From DATFES01 sp035457725 (lineage in GTDB: Bacteria > Pseudomonadota > Alphaproteobacteria > CACIAM-22H2), in assembly GCA_035457725.1 (NCBI GenBank), contig DATIBC010000041.1, positions 1-64,000 of the forward strand: 64,000 nt of DNA. Direction: 5' to 3'. The translations under genes were made by a program, and so were the position numbers. Positions 7,832 through 15,431 of this stretch are shown piece after piece. The notes beneath the pieces are model-generated. The model did no database searches, was not told the origin of the DNA, and saw only the letters and a list, made by a program, of their open reading frames with translations. The stretch's first letter is position 1. Every line of letters starts with the position of its first letter.

Positions 7832-8827
7832 ATGGAGACGCGCGCCAGCTACATACTCGTTGGAACATTCGTTCTTTCGCTCATCGCCGGGCTGTTCGCC
7901 TTCGTGCTGTGGCTCGCCAAGGTCGAATTGAAGGACGAGCGCGTCTATTACTACATCTACTTTCCCGGCTCGGTCAGCGGATTGCAGGTCGGCGCGCCGG
8001 TGCAGTTTCGCGGCGTGCCGGTGGGCACGGTCACCAGCATCGACATCGACGCCGAGAACGTGGAGCTGATCGAGGTGACGGTGGCGCTGAGGGCGGGCAC
8101 GCCGGTCAAGACCGATTCCGTCGCATCGCTCCAGGCCCAGGGGATCACCGGCCTGAGCTTCATCCAGCTCTCCGGCGGAACGCAGGGCGCCGAGCCGCTC
8201 ACTCCCCGGCCAGGCAAGCGCCGCGCGGTCATACCTTCGACTCCCTCGACGCTCGAGAAATTCTTCGAGAGCGCGCCGGACTTGATCGCGCGCATCGGCG
8301 AGGTGGCGGTGCGCGTCGCGACACTGCTCAGCGACGAAAATATCCGGCATATCGATTCAATCATCGACAACCTCGACCGTTCCTCAGCGGCGCTGGCCGT
8401 TTCGATGCTCGAAGTGCCGAGAACCATCGACGGTGCGCAAGCCGCGATCGCCGACGCCCGCGGCTTGATCAGAGATCTTCGCGGAAGCACCGCGAAGCTC
8501 GACGCGCTGATGGCCGATTTGCGAGGCTTAGCGCAACGCGTTGGCGGCAACGTCGATCGCCTGGGCGCGAGCGGCGATCGAACGCTGAACGAGATCGGCG
8601 TCACGGTGCAGTCGTTGCAGCGGACCGCGGCGGAGATTGAAAAACTCGTCGCCGATACCCGAACGCCGCTGCGCGATTTCTCGCAGACCGGTCTATACGA
8701 GCTGAACCAGTTTCTGGCCGAGGCGCGGGTCTTGATCGCCGCCTTGACCCGTATCGCCGCCAACCTCGAGCGCGATCCGGCGCGCTATCTCTTCGGCGAT
8801 CAACAGAAAGGCTTCGAAGCCAAATGA
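7832..8827 (+). CDS. mlaD: MlaD-type MCE-domain protein
   Basis: Periplasmic lipid-binding component anchored by an N-terminal helix (residues about 8–30). One MCE domain follows (about 38–115: FPGSVSGLQVGAPVQFRGVP and QGITGLSFIQLSG). The long C-terminal part is helical and low in aromatic residues, with heptad-like DNLDRSSAALAVS and similar stretches, expected to form a coiled or tubular assembly. At 331 aa it is longer than E. coli MlaD and of the length found in other single-MCE proteins with C-terminal helices. Its stop overlaps the following lipoprotein start (ATGA). Confidence 0.92.
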   Translation: METRASYILVGTFVLSLIAGLFAFVLWLAKVELKDERVYYYIYFPGSVSGLQVGAPVQFRGVPVGTVTSIDIDAENVELIEVTVALRAGTPVKTDSVASLQAQGITGLSFIQLSGGTQGAEPLTPRPGKRRAVIPSTPSTLEKFFESAPDLIARIGEVAVRVATLLSDENIRHIDSIIDNLDRSSAALAVSMLEVPRTIDGAQAAIADARGLIRDLRGSTAKLDALMADLRGLAQRVGGNVDRLGASGDRTLNEIGVTVQSLQRTAAEIEKLVADTRTPLRDFSQTGLYELNQFLAEARVLIAALTRIAANLERDPARYLFGDQQKGFEAK

Positions 8828-9468
8828 TGTCGCGTCGCCCCGTGCTCAAGCAGGCGCTCGCCCTGGCGTCGATGACGGCGCTGGCCGGCTGCCAAATCCC
8901 CGGCGCCGGCGATCCGCCGCAACTCTTTACGCTAACCCCAAAGAGCGCCTTCGCCGCCGATCTTCCGACGGTCGAGTGGCAGCTCATCGTCGAGACGCCT
9001 GTCGCCGCCGCGGGCCTCAGCACGAGCCGCATCGCGCTTCAGCGCTCGCCGCTCGAGCTCGACTATTACGCCCGCGCCAATTGGACGGATACGGCGCCGC
9101 TGATGGTGCAAACGCTGCTGATCGAGTCGTTCGAGAACAGCAAGCGCATCGTCGCGGTCAGCCGCGAATCGACGAATTTGCGCGCCGATTACGTCCTCAA
9201 GACCGACTTGCGGGAGTTTCAGGCGCAATACGACGGCGCCGGTCCGCCGCTGGTCCACGTTCGCCTCAGCGGCAAGTTGGTGCGGCTGCCGGATCGGACG
9301 ATCATCGCCAGCAAAAGCTCGGAGTTGTCGCTTCGCGCCGCCGGCGGCGACATGCAGAGCATCGTCGGAGCGTTCGACGAGGCGCTCGGCAAGGTCTTGC
9401 GCGAGCACGTCGAATGGACGTTGCGCGCCCCGGCCACGACCCGTCGCCATCAAGCCGCCTCCGGCTGA
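8824..9468 (+). CDS. ABC-type transport auxiliary lipoprotein of the Mla/MCE operon
   Basis: Outer-membrane lipoprotein predicted from the N-terminal hydrophobic segment and lipobox LAGC at residues 18–21. The rest matches the auxiliary lipoprotein family that accompanies MCE proteins (the PqiC type): a Phe-Thr-Leu-Thr start after the Cys and a late NSKRIVAVSRESTNLRADYV strand. It likely links the MCE assembly to the outer membrane. 214 aa; starts inside the stop of the MCE gene. It converges with the ferredoxin reductase gene, with 5 bases between the stops. Confidence 0.85.
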   Translation: MMSRRPVLKQALALASMTALAGCQIPGAGDPPQLFTLTPKSAFAADLPTVEWQLIVETPVAAAGLSTSRIALQRSPLELDYYARANWTDTAPLMVQTLLIESFENSKRIVAVSRESTNLRADYVLKTDLREFQAQYDGAGPPLVHVRLSGKLVRLPDRTIIASKSSELSLRAAGGDMQSIVGAFDEALGKVLREHVEWTLRAPATTRRHQAASG

Positions 9469-9473
9469 GCGAT

Positions 9474-10499
9474 TCAATAGAAGCTGTCGAAGTGGATCCG
9501 CTCCGCGGGCACGCCGCGGCGGCGCAACATGGCGACGCTTGCCTCGACCATTGGCGGAGGTCCGGCGACGAAGATCTCCGCGGTCGCAAGGACCGCCCCG
9601 CCGGCCCGCTCGACGGCCTCGTGCACCATGCCGCGTGCCCCCGGCCAAATCTCGGGTCCGATGTCCTCGACATTCGACAAGACGACGCGGTAATCGATCG
9701 CGGCCTGCGGGGCGGGATCGAAGCAACGGCCAAGATCGACGATGTCCGCCGGGCGGCGTCCGCCATAGAACAACGTTGCCATCCTGGCGCTTGGGTCTTG
9801 GCGTCGTAGCACCGCGCGGAGAATCGACACCATCGGCGATAGGCCTGAGCCGCCGGCGATGCAAAGCACCGGCGCGGCGGTCCCGGGCGCAAGAAACGCG
9901 TGCCCATAGGGCGCGTCGAGGACGACCGGCATGCCGACATAGGGCGCCTCAAATAACGCCCGGCCCGCCAATCCGCCTTGCTTGCGCTTTACGATGAACT
10001 GCCAAACCCCCGCGGAATTGGCGAGGTTGGCCATCGAGTATGCGCGCCAGCCCGGGACATTGGGCAGCGCCAGCAACGCGTATTGTCCGGGCAGGAATTC
10101 GGCGACGCCGCCAGCGTGCAGCTCGAATTCCCAAATATCGTGGGTCAAGACGCGCCAACGCTCGAGGCGCGCGGCGCGTCGGACGGGGGCTATCGGCGGC
10201 TTGCGTGCAGGCTCGAGGCGGACGGCTATCGTCGCCGGCCCCAGCGGAGTCGCCTGGCATCCGAGCATGCGATTGCGTTGCCGGTCGCGTTCGCTCCACG
10301 CCGGGGCCTCGCGCCACGCCATGTCGAAAGCGCCATCGCGTATCTCAAAGCGGCAGGTACCGCACGAGCCGGTGCCGCACTCGTAAGGAAACGGCAGCCC
10401 GGCACGGAGCGCCGCCCGCAGCACCGGCTCGTCGGGCGCGCACGAAAACGTCGGTCCGCCGGCGATCGCGACCACGAAGCCGCCACCGGGCGGCGGCAT
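9474..10499 (-). CDS. carAd: Ferredoxin reductase of a carbazole-type dioxygenase (2Fe-2S + FAD/NADH)
   Basis: Passes electrons from NAD(P)H to the Rieske ferredoxin of the ring-hydroxylating dioxygenase. Residues 1–90 are a plant-type ferredoxin domain with Cys41, Cys46, Cys49 and Cys81; then follow an FAD-binding barrel (RAYSMANLAN) and an NAD domain (CIAGGSGLSPMVSIL). This order (ferredoxin, FAD, NAD) is that described for CarAd of the carbazole pathway. Start taken at ATG 10499, one base after the upstream stop; an in-frame TTG at 10508 is possible. Last gene of the car-like operon. Confidence 0.85.
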   Translation of the reverse strand: MPPPGGGFVVAIAGGPTFSCAPDEPVLRAALRAGLPFPYECGTGSCGTCRFEIRDGAFDMAWREAPAWSERDRQRNRMLGCQATPLGPATIAVRLEPARKPPIAPVRRAARLERWRVLTHDIWEFELHAGGVAEFLPGQYALLALPNVPGWRAYSMANLANSAGVWQFIVKRKQGGLAGRALFEAPYVGMPVVLDAPYGHAFLAPGTAAPVLCIAGGSGLSPMVSILRAVLRRQDPSARMATLFYGGRRPADIVDLGRCFDPAPQAAIDYRVVLSNVEDIGPEIWPGARGMVHEAVERAGGAVLATAEIFVAGPPPMVEASVAMLRRRGVPAERIHFDSFY

Positions 10500-10500
10500 C

Positions 10501-10806
10501 TCATTCAAGGCCGAAGACGCGATCGAGACGCATGGCGATCCGAATGTCTCCGCGCAGCCGCAGCTTTCCCGTCATCAGCGCGAATTTCGGATTGAGCTGC
10601 TTGTCGATGATCTTCTCGAAGTTCTCGCGGCTGACCGTTATGGTGATCGTCGAATCCTTGTCTTCGTTGCTCACCGAATTCGGTTTCGCGAGGCCGTCGA
10701 CATAGATGATTCCAACCTCGGGAAAGACGAACTTCACCGTCGCATCGAGTCCCGAATCCGCTCCCACCGATGTGCGGACTCGTTCGGTCAATTCCTGCAA
10801 CGTCAT
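10501..10806 (-). other. SCP2 sterol-carrier domain with its own start site (alternative 101-aa product)
   Basis: Reading from ATG 10806 gives a compact 101-residue SCP2 domain (VTVSRENFEKIIDKQLNP, then KLRLRGDIRIAMRL), a lipid-binding fold. On the minus strand GGAGGA lies at 10820–10815, 8 bases before the ATG, stronger than most start sites in the window. It may therefore be made separately as well as, or instead of, as part of the ferredoxin fusion. It could hold a hydrophobic substrate or intermediate; this role is inferred only from the fold. Confidence 0.6.
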
Positions 10807-11247
10807 ATCGCTGTTCCTCCCGGGGCTAGTGCCGTGCTCCGTCGCATGGGATTCGATCGGCCGCGATGGCGCCCGCGCCGCGCGCGCGATCCACACCTTT
10901 CCGTCGCGCACCGTGGCGGCGTAGGTGCGCAGGGCCACGGTGCAAGGCGCCGCCGCCGGCTCTCCGGTGCGTAGGTTGAACGCGCCCGCGTGCCATGGGC
11001 ATTCGATGATTTCGCCGTCAAGCGTGCCCTCGCTCAGCGACGCCATGCCATGCGTGCAAGTATCGTCAACGACGTAAAAGGCGCCGCCGGCGTTGAATAC
11101 GGCGAGCGCCGGCATGCCAGCCACGACGCATTTGCGCCCCGATCCGGGCGCGATGTCGCCGGTCGCGCACAAGGCGATCAACTCGGAATCAGTCGCGCAA
11201 CCGTTGGCGCGGCCTTCGGACGCAGAATGCGATGCAAGCGACTCCAT
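10501..11247 (-). CDS. carAc: Rieske [2Fe-2S] ferredoxin continuous in frame with an SCP2 domain
   Basis: Residues 1–130 form a Rieske ferredoxin: ligands Cys64-x-His66 (CTHG) and Cys83-x2-His86 (CPWH). This would be the electron carrier from the reductase to CarAa. The frame continues without a stop through a short Pro/Ser linker into a complete SCP2 sterol-carrier domain (residues 148–248, MTLQELTERV). The whole frame is 248 aa. The SCP2 part has its own ATG and a strong GGAGGA site, so both a fusion and a separate SCP2 product are possible. The start overlaps the stop of carC (TGATG). Confidence 0.8.
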   Translation of the reverse strand: MESLASHSASEGRANGCATDSELIALCATGDIAPGSGRKCVVAGMPALAVFNAGGAFYVVDDTCTHGMASLSEGTLDGEIIECPWHAGAFNLRTGEPAAAPCTVALRTYAATVRDGKVWIARAARAPSRPIESHATEHGTSPGRNSDMTLQELTERVRTSVGADSGLDATVKFVFPEVGIIYVDGLAKPNSVSNEDKDSTITITVSRENFEKIIDKQLNPKFALMTGKLRLRGDIRIAMRLDRVFGLE

Positions 11248-12071
11248 CAGTCGTGCGCGTTGCGTATGAAGTTCAAGGTCGCCGACGCGAAGTCGCGCGG
11301 GTGCTCGAGCATCGCCCAATGGCCGCAATCGGGAATGAAGTAAGCCCAAGATTTCGGGATCAGATCGAGCATCCGCATCGCGTCCGAAAGCGGCACCACC
11401 TTGTCTTGTTTGCCGTTGATCACCAACGTCGGCGCCTGGACGCGTCGAATGAAGTCCTCTTCGTAGTAGAGGCCGCCTTGTTGACGCACCCAGCCCATGA
11501 TATCGCCATACGCGCGGCGCGCATCGGCATCGAGCGCGTTGGTGAAGCGATAATCCACCATCTTGTCGTCGATCTTGAACCGCTCGGTGCACAAGACCCG
11601 CATCAGCGCGATCATTCCCTCGCGGGTGAAATCGTAATTGATAAGGGGCTTGAGCGAGGGCGGTAGATGACGCGTGACCCCAGCGCTGCCCATGAGGACG
11701 AGGCGTCCCACGATCTCCGGCCGCGACGACGCGACTCCGATCGAGGTGGCGCCGCCCATCGAATTGCCGACCAGCGTCGCCCGACGAAGGCCCAACGCTT
11801 CCAAGAAGCCCGCGAGATGCTCGTTTCGCGCTTGCTGCGAATAAACGTACTTCTCCGGGTCGGGCTTGTCGGTCTTGCCGAAGCCGACCATGTCGACGGC
11901 GATGACACGTGCTTCCGCCGCGAGCATGGGAATCGTCTCGACCCAATTCGAGTAACCGTCCGCGCCGGCGCCGCCGCCGTGAACGAGTACGATGGGATCG
12001 CCGCTTCCCTCGTCGACGTAGTGCGTTCGAATACCCGCCACATCGATAAACCTACTTTGCCACGACCTCAT
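11247..12071 (-). CDS. carC: Meta-cleavage product hydrolase (CarC/BphD type)
   Basis: Alpha/beta hydrolase that splits the C–C bond of the yellow ring-cleavage product (2-hydroxy-6-oxo-6-aryl-hexadienoate). Catalytic triad Ser104 (GNSMGG), Asp223 and His251 (DCGHW); the oxyanion segment HGGGAGADGYSNW is typical of this C–C hydrolase family. 274 aa, normal length. In the car pathway the product pair is anthranilate (for carbazole) and 2-hydroxypenta-2,4-dienoate; genes for those later steps are not in this window. It lies between the extradiol dioxygenase genes and the ferredoxin. Confidence 0.88.
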   Translation of the reverse strand: MRSWQSRFIDVAGIRTHYVDEGSGDPIVLVHGGGAGADGYSNWVETIPMLAAEARVIAVDMVGFGKTDKPDPEKYVYSQQARNEHLAGFLEALGLRRATLVGNSMGGATSIGVASSRPEIVGRLVLMGSAGVTRHLPPSLKPLINYDFTREGMIALMRVLCTERFKIDDKMVDYRFTNALDADARRAYGDIMGWVRQQGGLYYEEDFIRRVQAPTLVINGKQDKVVPLSDAMRMLDLIPKSWAYFIPDCGHWAMLEHPRDFASATLNFIRNAHD

Positions 12072-12126
12072 GAGACCTCCTCGAAAGCTCCCCCGTCACG
12101 AAATTCTGCGTAACGCGCAACGATGG

Positions 12127-12936
12127 CTAGGCGGCCAGCGCAATACCCCCTACGCCGGTGAGCCACTGCGGAATGGGTTCGTAGTAGATCTGTTCGCCTG
12201 TCCGTCCAGGCAACGTCGCCGCGGCCATGAGCCAGGTGACGATCTCCATGCCCCCGTTCCCCGACTGCTCGACGATCTCGCCGGGGCTCAGCGACGTCAG
12301 TTCTTCCGCCCGGCCGGCGACGATCTTGTCGATGACCATTCGGTCGAACGTCTCGTTTACGCGCCCCATGCCGGGTATGTTGACCCAGTGCGACAGGCCG
12401 CCTGTCCCCATGACGACGACGCGCTCGTCGGTGGGACGGTGGCGTTCGATCGTCTCGCGCAGCACTCCGCCCAGCGCATAGCATCGGCCCGGCCTGGGCA
12501 ATGGCGTCATGTTGATGTTCACGATCAACGGAAGCACCGGCGTCTTGCCGTCCGGATTGGCGAACATCAACGGCAACGCGACGCCGTGATCGGGGTCGAG
12601 TTCCTCGACTTTAGCCAGATCGAAACCGCGCTCCGCCGCGATCTCCACCAAGCTCTCGCCCAGCGCCCGCGATCCGCGGAAAGGCCGTCGCGGCACTCCC
12701 ATCTCGCCGAACGGCGTATATGCGTCGGCGACGCCGACCGTGAACGGCGGCTGCAGGGAAAGATTTATGTTGTACATATGCTCGCTGCTGATCACCACGA
12801 TCGCATCGGGGGCGAGCGCACGAACGCGCGCGCCGATCTCCCGCAGCCCCTGGAACGCGCGCTCGGCGCGCTCCTCGACGCCTTGCGGCGAAAAGAGGAT
12901 GTGCGAGGTAGCGAACGCGCCTACGACCTTACCCAT
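12127..12936 (-). CDS. carBb: Class III extradiol dioxygenase, catalytic subunit (CarBb/LigB type)
   Basis: Catalytic subunit of a LigAB-type ring-cleavage dioxygenase; in the car system it opens 2'-aminobiphenyl-2,3-diol next to the hydroxyls. Likely Fe(II) ligands are His12 (ATSHILFSP), His53 (SSEHMYN) and Glu231 (GGMEIVTW); His183 (LSHW) corresponds to the conserved active-site His. 269 aa, family length. The small-subunit gene ends only one base upstream of this start, a tight pair that fits a two-subunit enzyme. Confidence 0.88.
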   Translation of the reverse strand: MGKVVGAFATSHILFSPQGVEERAERAFQGLREIGARVRALAPDAIVVISSEHMYNINLSLQPPFTVGVADAYTPFGEMGVPRRPFRGSRALGESLVEIAAERGFDLAKVEELDPDHGVALPLMFANPDGKTPVLPLIVNINMTPLPRPGRCYALGGVLRETIERHRPTDERVVVMGTGGLSHWVNIPGMGRVNETFDRMVIDKIVAGRAEELTSLSPGEIVEQSGNGGMEIVTWLMAAATLPGRTGEQIYYEPIPQWLTGVGGIALAA

Positions 12937-12937
12937 T

Positions 12938-13213
12938 TCATCGCTCCTCGAGCCGGCGCGTGAATGCGCTCATGTTGATCAGGTCCGCCATTTGCGGGTT
13001 CATCGCCATCATCAGATGAACTTGCAGGATCGGGTGGAGCCCGATCGCCGCGAGCGCGGCCGGATCGCCCGCCGCAAGCGCCCGGGCTTCGTCGCTCGAT
13101 AGCCCGTGATCGCGGAAAACCGATTCGGGCTCGCTGCGCAACCGGACGACCAGCGCCGGGTCGCGGCACAATCGCTGCACCAATCGGTTAGCGTTGCTCG
13201 ATCGATACTGCAT
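12938..13213 (-). CDS. carBa: Extradiol dioxygenase small subunit (CarBa/LigA type)
   Basis: A 91-residue all-helical protein of the LigA family, which caps the active site of the LigB-type catalytic subunit. Typical features are LCRDPALVVRLRSEPE, the GLSSDEARALAAGD helix and the C-terminal HPILQVHLMMAMNPQ. It directly precedes carBb with a 1-base gap, the order known for two-subunit class III dioxygenases of carbazole and aminophenol-like pathways. Confidence 0.88.
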   Translation of the reverse strand: MQYRSSNANRLVQRLCRDPALVVRLRSEPESVFRDHGLSSDEARALAAGDPAALAAIGLHPILQVHLMMAMNPQMADLINMSAFTRRLEER

Positions 13214-13289
13214 GTGGGTCGACCTCCGCCGATCGCGGTGGGATTGGCTGCCGCGGCGTCAATCGCCGTGGCGCGGGCTGCGCCTTCGT

Positions 13290-14462
13290 CTAGATCGTGT
13301 GTTCCGGCTTTTGGATTCCGCGATTGCGTCGGCTGGCGAGCTTGCGCCATTCGACGATCGCCAGATCCGGCTCATAAAGCCGCTCCTCGACCCAACCGAC
13401 GTCGCCGGCATAAAATGCCTCTCCCGCTTCGCGCGCCCAAACATCGTCATCGTTAAACCCGTCGAGCGCTAGCGACGACAGCCGCTCGTTGAACTCCTTG
13501 TCGAACGCCTTCTCGGCCTCAGGGCCATCGACACGGCGTCCCAGCGTTTGCAGGTAATAATGGCTGCCGGCGTCGCGCGAGACGTACCATTCGAATTGGA
13601 TCGTGTCTTCCTGCGGCCAGGGATCGACCTTGAGCACGCCGGGCAGCCAGATCGAAATGTTGTTGGCGACTTTCGTCGCGCCAAAGTGCCCCTCGGCGAC
13701 CTTTTCATCGCCGAGATAGCTTTCGAACACCGGCATCGACAGGTCGCCCAGGAGATCGTAGACGCCGCTGCGTCCTTCGCTCTCCTCCACCGTGCGGAAC
13801 GTCTCGACGCCCTCGGGCGGCGCGAAACCGACCGGAAGCGCTAGGTCGTTGCCTGTGACGAGCGGCGATTTCTTGTGGATCCAGATATGTCCGGAATCGA
13901 ACCCGTTCTCGACGCCAAGCCGCCAGTTGGCGTTGACCTGGCGCACCTTGCCGCGGATCGCCATGTCGGCGTCGAGAAAATCTGGCGGCACGTCGGTCCA
14001 AAGCGGCGGCGCCGTGATATCGCCGACGAAAACGAAGACGATCCCTTTCGCTTCCTCGACCGGATAGGTCTTGATCCGATGCTTGCCGATCTGCGTGCTC
14101 ATCGGGTTGGTCAGGATGCCGATCAGTTCGCCGGTGAGCCAGCTATACGTCCAGCCGTGGTACCAGCAGGTGATGGTGTCGTTGCGAAAACATTCGAGCT
14201 TGGCCGAAAAATTTACCCCGCGATGCAGGCAACGGTCCTTCATCGCGTAGACCTTGCCGTCGATGCGTTTCAACAACAGGTTCTCTCCAAGCAGGCGCAG
14301 CGGCCGTATTTCGCCCTCCGCCACGTCGCGGGAAAACACCGTCGGATACCAGTGATTGCGAAATCCGAGCTTCGCTTCCACGTAGCCGCGCCACCCTTTG
14401 ACTCTCTCGAGCACCTTGGGGTCCACCGTGGCGTTTACCGGCGGCGCAAACTGCGTCGACAT
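13290..14462 (-). CDS. carAa: Carbazole 1,9a-dioxygenase-type terminal oxygenase (Rieske non-heme iron)
   Basis: Terminal oxygenase that adds O2 at the angular position of carbazole-like aromatics. 390 aa. Rieske ligands are Cys78, His80, Cys99 and His102; the mononuclear iron ligands are His192, His196 and Asp339 or Asp340 (FNDDDVWARE). Many stretches read like published CarAa proteins: KLGFRNHWYP, RLLGENLLLKRIDGK, DLALPVGFAP, NISIWLPGVLKV, WRKLAS. Start at ATG 14462 with GGGAG 8 bases upstream; the frame is open further but without homologous content. First gene of a six-gene minus-strand operon, divergent from a GntR regulator. Confidence 0.9.
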   Translation of the reverse strand: MSTQFAPPVNATVDPKVLERVKGWRGYVEAKLGFRNHWYPTVFSRDVAEGEIRPLRLLGENLLLKRIDGKVYAMKDRCLHRGVNFSAKLECFRNDTITCWYHGWTYSWLTGELIGILTNPMSTQIGKHRIKTYPVEEAKGIVFVFVGDITAPPLWTDVPPDFLDADMAIRGKVRQVNANWRLGVENGFDSGHIWIHKKSPLVTGNDLALPVGFAPPEGVETFRTVEESEGRSGVYDLLGDLSMPVFESYLGDEKVAEGHFGATKVANNISIWLPGVLKVDPWPQEDTIQFEWYVSRDAGSHYYLQTLGRRVDGPEAEKAFDKEFNERLSSLALDGFNDDDVWAREAGEAFYAGDVGWVEERLYEPDLAIVEWRKLASRRNRGIQKPEHTI

Positions 14463-14734
14463 TCGCCGTCTCCCACGCTGATTGTTAGCACAGATGACAG
14501 ACAAAAGTGTCTGACGATATTGCCCGAGAGTCAAGATCGATACGGCTCTCCGACCCAAGCTCGACTTCGGACCCGGTGAGGTCCTTGGATGCCAAATTTT
14601 GCGCCCGGCATGGCGTCTTTCACCAAGCTTCCTATGGCCCCCTTGTTGTAATATATTGTCCTGCAATCCAGCCCACGGCGCGGTAATTGCTCTATCTTCG
14701 GATTTATCGCGGCGTAAGATCGCAGCGGGTGACC
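14463..14734. promoter_or_regulatory. Divergent control region between carAa and the GntR regulator
   Basis: These 272 bases hold both promoters. A perfect inverted repeat CAGACA-N4-TGTCTG lies at 14498–14513, 36 bases before the carAa start, a good position for an operator. A second AT-rich stretch at about 14640–14670 contains ATTG-N5-CAAT and probably core promoter elements. No other gene is visible in this stretch. Confidence 0.55.
14498..14513. promoter_or_regulatory. Palindrome CAGACA-N4-TGTCTG, candidate operator
   Basis: Perfect 6-bp half-sites with a 4-base spacer (AAAG), 36 bases upstream of the carAa start codon and in the region shared with the GntR gene. Binding by the GntR/FCD protein is an inference from position. 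Confidence 0.45.
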
Positions 14735-15409
14735 ATGGAAAAGAACAAGACGGGCGGCGCGAAGACGGTCGTCGAGGCAACCATCGAGGCAATCAAGAGC
14801 GGAATATTCGAGGGCCGCTATGCGCCCGGTCAACGCCTCATCGAGGCTGACCTGACGCGGGAACTAAGCGTGAGTCGCGGTCCGCTGCGCGAGGCGCTAG
14901 GCCGGTTGGTGGCCGACGGCTTGGTCGAAATTGAGCCCTATCGTGGGGCAATCGTCGCGCGGCCGTCGCGCGAGGACGTCGCCAACACGCTGCAACTTCG
15001 CGAAGTCCTCGAGGGCCTGGCGGCGCGGCTAGCGGCCGAGCGAATCGAAATTGGCGACAATCGCAAACGTCTCGTGGCCGAGCGGGACGCAATCGCCAAG
15101 AGCGACGCCGGCCTCGAGGTGGCGACGTTCATGAGCGACAATGAGCGCTTCCACGGGCTGATACTCAAGCTGTCGGGCAACTCGCAACTGGCCCGTCTGG
15201 TATCGCAGATGCAACTGCCGACGCTTCAGACGGCTTTTTTCCGGACGATCGACCAGAAAGTACGTTCGAATTCGCTCGCCCAGCACCGGGAAATCCTGAA
15301 CGCGATCCTGGCCGGCGATGGCGGCGCGGCGGAGCGCGCGATGCGGACGCACATCGCGCGCACCAGCGAACTTGCCAAGCGGCTTCCGGACGCTTTATTC
15401 GGAGCGTGA
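14735..15409 (+). CDS. GntR/FCD-family transcription regulator (candidate car operon regulator)
   Basis: N-terminal winged helix (about residues 10–75; recognition helix in LSVSRGPLREALGRLVADG) and C-terminal FCD ligand-binding domain whose metal-type Asp/His residues are visible (SDNERFHG, AQHREI, MRTHIA). About 224 aa from ATG 14735; the frame extends upstream to 14687. Divergent from carAa. A GntR-family regulator is known to repress a carbazole operon in a Novosphingobium strain (car-I), with a ring-cleavage product as inducer, so a similar role is likely here. It converges with the porin gene. Confidence 0.85.
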   Translation: MEKNKTGGAKTVVEATIEAIKSGIFEGRYAPGQRLIEADLTRELSVSRGPLREALGRLVADGLVEIEPYRGAIVARPSREDVANTLQLREVLEGLAARLAAERIEIGDNRKRLVAERDAIAKSDAGLEVATFMSDNERFHGLILKLSGNSQLARLVSQMQLPTLQTAFFRTIDQKVRSNSLAQHREILNAILAGDGGAAERAMRTHIARTSELAKRLPDALFGA

Positions 15410-15431
15410 GTTCGCGCGGCAGCGCCGAAGG

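Noticed and set aside
12070..12963. Long plus-strand open frame opposite carBb
   Set aside because: Antisense to a clear LigB-type gene and without any family motif.
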